From assembly GCA_027317045.1 (NCBI GenBank), contig DAHVFI010000270.1, positions 1-8,181 of the forward strand: DNA of 8,181 bases. Direction: 5' to 3'. Positions within the stretch are counted from its first letter, which is position 1, and each line of letters begins with the position of its first letter. Made by a program: the position numbers and the translations under genes. Below are positions 6,085 through 8,181 of this stretch, piece after piece. The notes beneath the pieces were generated by a model. That model searched no databases, had not been told where the DNA came from, and saw nothing but the letters and a program-made list of their open reading frames with translations. Origin of the DNA: Gammaproteobacteria bacterium. Its GTDB lineage: Bacteria; Pseudomonadota; Gammaproteobacteria; Natronospirales; REEB76.

Positions 6085-6585
6085 TCAGCGTGGTGGATGG
6101 TGCGCATGCCAGCGCCGGCGCAATTCTTGGCGCTGGGCCGGGGTCATGTTGCGCCAGCGCTGACGCAATGCCTGACGCTTGTCCGGCGGCAGTTGTTGGA
6201 ATCTCCGGAACTCCTGGCGGATTCGCTGCTGTTCCGGCGGCGACAGTTGACGGAAGGTTTGATAACGCTGGCGGATCTGCGCGCGTTCCTGGGGTGTCAG
6301 CCTGCGCCAGTGCTGCATGCGCTGGCGGGCGCGCTCACGCTGCTCGGGGGTCATCTGCGCCCAGCGGTTCGCACCGCGCTCAAGGCGCTGCTGACGCTCG
6401 GGTGGCAGTGTTGCCCATTTAGTTTTCAAGGGCGCGAGCAATTGTTGCTGCGGCGGCGTCAGACTGGACCAGGGAACCGGTCCCGCCGCAGTCGGTGCGG
6501 GCCCCGTCGGCGGGTCGGCAAAAACCGGCGCGCTGGCGACCGCTAATATGCCACCCGCCAGTAGCATTGTTAGCAAGCGTCTCAT
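6085..6585 (-). CDS. DUF3106 family secreted protein with 18-residue repeats
   Basis: A 166-residue exported protein; I recognise the DUF3106 family. It has a signal peptide, MRRLLTMLLAGGILAVASA, with likely cleavage after VFA (residue 23), so the mature protein is periplasmic. The rest is a very basic, Gln/Arg-rich helical repeat of the pattern aromatic-xx-L(T/S)PxxR. Aromatic residues fall exactly 18 apart at W39, W57, W75, W93, F111 and F129, then 15 apart at W144 and W159. The LTPxQ element resembles the LTxxQ motif of Spy/CpxP periplasmic proteins, but homology is not shown. It is the last gene of the sigma factor operon. Its ATG overlaps the stop of the preceding gene by 4 bases (ATGA on the minus strand), so it is translationally coupled. 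Function is unknown; a role in envelope homeostasis controlled by the sigma factor is inference. Confidence 0.88.
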   Translation of the reverse strand: MRRLLTMLLAGGILAVASAPVFADPPTGPAPTAAGPVPWSSLTPPQQQLLAPLKTKWATLPPERQQRLERGANRWAQMTPEQRERARQRMQHWRRLTPQERAQIRQRYQTFRQLSPPEQQRIRQEFRRFQQLPPDKRQALRQRWRNMTPAQRQELRRRWHAHHPPR

Positions 6586-6866
6586 AGGCTTTGTTCCCGA
6601 TCACCCGCTTGCTTGGGCGGTGGTTGTTTGGCGGGCATTGGTGGTTTGCCTTCGCGGCGCGCCTTTTCCTCGGCGAGCTTGCCGGGATCTATGCGCGCAA
6701 ACGTCATGGGATCCAGCCACTCACCATCGCTGCCCCGCCAGGAGCCAAGGAATTCCAGCAACGCCGGATCTGCCTTGGGCGGTGGCGGAACAGGCTTCTG
6801 GTCAGCCGCGAATACCGGGATGGCAACCAACAAGGCTGTCATCACCAGCCACCCCTGCTTAACCAT
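6582..6866 (-). CDS. Small secreted proline-rich protein of unknown function
   Basis: A 94-residue protein I do not assign to a named family. It begins with a signal peptide, MVKQGWLVMTALLVAIPVFA, with likely cleavage near residue 20-21. Then come a proline/lysine stretch QKPVPPPPKADP (23-34), a short tryptophan-containing core ALLEFLGSWRGSDGEWLDP (35-53), a charged segment KLAEEKARREGKPP, and a proline-rich basic tail. The core looks like the part under selection. Similar small LEFLGSW proteins next to such sigma operons exist as far as I recall, but this needs a search. The ATG at 6866 overlaps the end of the putative anti-sigma gene by 8 bases, and its stop overlaps the DUF3106 start by 4. 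This tight packing is the main evidence that it is a real gene and works with its neighbours. It is probably periplasmic. The reading frame stays open upstream of 6866 but there it overlaps the anti-sigma gene, so the shorter form is given. Confidence 0.75.
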   Translation of the reverse strand: MVKQGWLVMTALLVAIPVFAADQKPVPPPPKADPALLEFLGSWRGSDGEWLDPMTFARIDPGKLAEEKARREGKPPMPAKQPPPKQAGDREQSL

Positions 6867-7263
6867 TACTGTTCCCTCCGGAGTCGTCCTGGGGTGCATT
6901 CTGCTGCTGAGCCTGCAACCAGCGATAAAAATCCATGTCGGCATACATATCCAGGTTGTCGTTACCGAGCACGATGGCCATGTCTTCGGTATTGTTACCG
7001 GCGGCGAAGGGCACCGCTGGCTGAGAATTCTGATTCCACCAGAGGATACCGCACGCGACCGCCACCAGCACCACCGCCGCGGCACCCGCGGGCAAGGTCC
7101 AGGAACGCGTGCGCCGCCAGTGCGGATGCCGTTCGACAGCCGCCAATGCACGTGCACGCGCCTCGCGCAAACGTCCCAGTACGCGGGCGTCAAGCCGGCC
7201 GAGACTGTCCACAAAGGCCGTATGCGCCTTGCTGAGAAACGCGGTTTCAGAATGCTGGTGCAT
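6859..7263 (-). CDS. Single-span membrane protein, DUF3619-like, putative anti-sigma factor
   Basis: A 134-residue protein following the sigma factor gene by 5 bases. Residues 1-50 are cytoplasmic and rich in Arg/Ala, with LGRLDARVLGRLREARARAL (21-40). One transmembrane helix spans about 57-76 (LPAGAAAVVLVAVACGILWW). The rest is acidic and periplasmic, with NTEDMAIVLGNDNLDMYADM (91-110) followed by DFYRWL (111-116), which resembles the DUF3619 family. This layout, cytoplasmic N-terminus, one helix, short periplasmic part and adjacency to an ECF-type sigma gene, is what an anti-sigma factor would have. It lacks an obvious zinc-binding HxxxCxxC motif, so it is not a ZAS-type anti-sigma. Start: the ATG at 7263 is used; a TTG at 7275 preceded by GGGAG would overlap the sigma gene by 7 bases and is a real alternative. 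The anti-sigma role is inferred from context. Confidence 0.8.
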   Translation of the reverse strand: MHQHSETAFLSKAHTAFVDSLGRLDARVLGRLREARARALAAVERHPHWRRTRSWTLPAGAAAVVLVAVACGILWWNQNSQPAVPFAAGNNTEDMAIVLGNDNLDMYADMDFYRWLQAQQQNAPQDDSGGNSNG

Positions 7264-7268
7264 AAAAA

Positions 7269-7811
7269 TTACCAATGTTCTCCCAGGGTCTCCCGCAGGC
7301 TGTGCACCGCTCGCGAGAGATGGGTTTTGACGCTGCCTTCCGAGCAGCCCATGGACTTGGCGGTATCCGCCACATCCAGTCCCTCCAATATACGCAGCAT
7401 AAAGGCTTCCCGTTGACGGCCTGGCAAGGCCGCCAATGCGGTTCCCAGGGCCTGCATGGCCGCGCCTTGGGCTACCTGCTCGGACGGATCCCTATCTGCC
7501 GGGTCAGTGGCTGCCTCGATGGGATCCGGTGGATCGTCATCCGCATCCCGCTGGCCGCCGAAGAAACTCATGACCCGGTTGCGGACCACCCGGCGGCGCA
7601 GGCAGTCGCGGATACGGCTTTGCAGAATGCGGTAGAACAGCGGCGGCCACTCTTCTTGGGGACGTTGTGCGTAGCGTTTAGCCAGTTGCAGCATCGCATC
7701 CTGGACGGCGTCAAGGGCGTCGTCCGGATTGCGCAGGGCCATCTGGGCGATGCGGAAGGCGCGCCGTTCCACGCTGGCCAGAAATGCGTTCAGATGGGTT
7801 GCGGTATCCAG
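7269..7811 (-). CDS. RNA polymerase sigma factor, sigma-70/ECF (RpoE) type
   Basis: A sigma-70 family protein with two domains. Region 2 holds LASVERRAFRIAQMALRN, then DDALDAVQDAMLQLAKRY (core polymerase and -10 binding) and WPPLFYRILQSRIRDCLRRR. An acidic linker, ADDDPPDPIEAATDPADRDP, follows. Region 4 holds ALPGRQREAFMLRILEGL and the helix-turn-helix VADTAKSMGCSEGSVKTHLS that reads the -35 element. The start is a problem. The conserved LNAFLASVERRAF block begins upstream of the first ordinary start, a GTG at 7772, and the frame is open back to a stop at 7890-7892 with no ATG, GTG or TTG. I give the CTG at 7811 (180 residues), which has GGGGG 4 bases before it; an automatic call would likely be 7269-7772. 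An ATG at 7903 in another frame could join it by one inserted base in the G-run. It leads the four-gene operon with the putative anti-sigma gene. Confidence 0.88.
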   Translation of the reverse strand: MDTATHLNAFLASVERRAFRIAQMALRNPDDALDAVQDAMLQLAKRYAQRPQEEWPPLFYRILQSRIRDCLRRRVVRNRVMSFFGGQRDADDDPPDPIEAATDPADRDPSEQVAQGAAMQALGTALAALPGRQREAFMLRILEGLDVADTAKSMGCSEGSVKTHLSRAVHSLRETLGEHW

Positions 7812-8136
7812 AAAACCCCCGTCAAACCAGCGGCTGGCTGTTTCCTCACACTCGCCAAACGCGGACCCGGCGGGGCCGTACCGCCGGCGTCAAAGGTTAT
7901 CATGCTCACCGGTCGCCGTGGATTCAGGCAGGTTGGTGCTGCGCAAACTGTAGGAGCTGCAAACCGATGGCGCAAGTGCTTGATTCAAATTTCAACGCGT
8001 TGATTCCCATGGAAAATATCGACGGACAAAAATTACTCAAACCAACAGTCCTGGGCAAAGTCTGCGGAATAACTGTGCTTCCTGACAAGGCATCCACAAG
8101 CTTATCCACAGAATGTGTGGATAAAAAAGCCGGCCG
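7812..8136. promoter_or_regulatory. Intergenic region between the sigma factor operon and priA
   Basis: About 325 bases between divergent genes. Toward the sigma gene (minus strand) a possible promoter is TTGCGC (7970-7975) and TACAGT (7947-7952), 17 bases apart; the match is modest. The heptamer TTGATTC occurs twice, at 7980-7986 and 8000-8006, exactly 20 bases apart. The priA-proximal part holds a DnaA-box palindrome and a third near-match. No clear sigma-70 promoter for priA was found. The stretch 7980-8125 is richer in A and T than the genes around it. Confidence 0.45.
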
Positions 8137-8140
8137 GTGA
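7967..8140 (+). CDS. Possible 57-residue leader ORF before priA, doubtful
   Basis: An ATG at 7967 preceded by AGGAG (7952-7956, a 10-base gap) opens a 57-codon frame whose TGA (8138-8140) overlaps the priA GTG (8137-8139) as GTGA. The peptide (start MAQVLDSNFNALIPMENI) has no recognised domain, no signal peptide and no membrane helix. Its third codon positions are less GC-rich than in the neighbours, and it would run through the DnaA-box palindrome. In favour: the overlap with priA and the absence of a ribosome-binding site for priA itself, which would fit translational coupling. Against: codon use, and that the sequence is well explained as regulatory DNA. Confidence 0.22.
   Translation: MAQVLDSNFNALIPMENIDGQKLLKPTVLGKVCGITVLPDKASTSLSTECVDKKAGR
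8102..8124. promoter_or_regulatory. Inverted pair of perfect DnaA boxes upstream of priA
   Basis: TTATCCACA (8102-8110) is an exact match to the DnaA-box consensus. After a 5-base spacer its exact reverse complement, TGTGGATAA (8116-8124), follows. A third near-match, GCATCCACA (8090-8098, 7 of 9), lies 3 bases upstream in the same orientation as the first. The palindrome ends 12 bases before the presumed priA GTG, so DnaA bound there would be expected to affect priA transcription. No large AT-rich unwinding element is seen, so an origin is not supported. The hairpin is not followed by a T-run on either strand, so it is not a terminator. Confidence 0.7.
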
Positions 8141-8181
8141 AATCCGCACGGCATTCGTATCTGCGCGTGGCGGTGCCCTCA
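8137..8181 (+). CDS. priA: Primosomal protein N' (PriA helicase), N-terminal fragment
   Basis: Only 15 codons are in the window, running to its last base. The peptide MKSARHSYLRVAVPS ends in the pattern typical of PriA N-termini, where a short basic leader precedes a beta strand of the form LRVAVPxPL that starts the 3'-end-binding domain. PriA is the DNA helicase that reloads the replisome at stalled forks. The GTG at 8137 is essentially forced: an in-frame TAA at 8122-8124 lies 12 bases upstream and no ATG or TTG is between. There is no clear ribosome-binding site. Directly upstream is a DnaA-box palindrome. With so few residues, other proteins cannot be excluded; the next bases should continue with a DYLPP-like motif if the call is right. 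Confidence 0.6.
   Translation, partial: MKSARHSYLRVAVPS

Noticed and set aside
6613..7416. Long plus-strand open frame (267 codons) opposite the sigma operon
   Set aside because: It crosses three recognisable minus-strand genes and shows no domain; the minus-strand products have signal peptides, a membrane helix and overlapping starts.
7275..8003. Plus-strand open frame of 242 codons opposite the sigma factor gene
   Set aside because: It is antisense to a clear sigma-70 family gene and encodes nothing recognisable.
8090..8130. DnaA boxes as a replication origin
   Set aside because: Only two perfect boxes and one near-match are present, no long AT-rich unwinding region is visible, and no dnaA, dnaN, gidA or rpmH gene is in the window.

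Overview
The window looks like a piece of a GC-rich proteobacterial chromosome. A gammaproteobacterium is most likely and a betaproteobacterium is possible. The evidence is the split three-gene transhydrogenase (pntAA/pntAB/pntB), a YniA-type fructosamine kinase, a sigma factor operon with DUF3619-like and DUF3106 genes, and the N-terminus of a PriA-like helicase. No rRNA, tRNA, CRISPR array, transposase or phage gene is visible. Species cannot be determined from the sequence alone.

Layout. (1) Positions 1-1164, plus strand: the end of a membrane-oxidoreductase operon, comprising the 3' part of a HyfG/HycE/NuoD-like large subunit and a complete HyfI/HycG/NuoB-like iron-sulfur subunit, closed by a probable terminator at 1172-1200. 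The large subunit lacks the C-terminal DPCxxC nickel-ligand motif. The complex is therefore better viewed as an energy-converting-hydrogenase-related (Ehr) complex than as a true hydrogenase. (2) Positions 1201-2826, minus strand: a fructosamine-3-kinase family gene and an HNH endonuclease gene. A perfect 11-bp hairpin with a T-run on the minus strand lies between them. (3) Positions 3020-6017, plus strand: proton-translocating NAD(P) transhydrogenase pntAA-pntAB-pntB. pntAB and pntB overlap by ATGA. The pntAA-pntAB junction carries seven perfect copies of a heptamer that runs over the pntAA stop codon, followed by a degenerate heptamer array in inverted orientation. (4) Positions 6085-7811, minus strand: a four-gene operon of an RpoE-type sigma factor, a single-span DUF3619-like putative anti-sigma factor, a 94-aa secreted protein of unknown function, and a DUF3106 protein with an 18-residue repeat. 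The genes are nearly contiguous or overlap. (5) Positions 7812-8181: a divergent regulatory region with two perfect, inverted DnaA-box sequences just upstream of a GTG that opens a priA-like reading frame cut by the window edge.

Functional themes are energy and redox coupling (Ehr complex, transhydrogenase), repair of glycated protein (fructosamine kinase), envelope signalling (sigma, anti-sigma and secreted proteins) and replication restart (PriA). The most unusual points are the missing Ni ligands, the heptamer arrays inside the pnt operon, the DnaA-box palindrome before priA, the lack of a normal start codon for the sigma factor, and the regular repeat in the DUF3106 protein.
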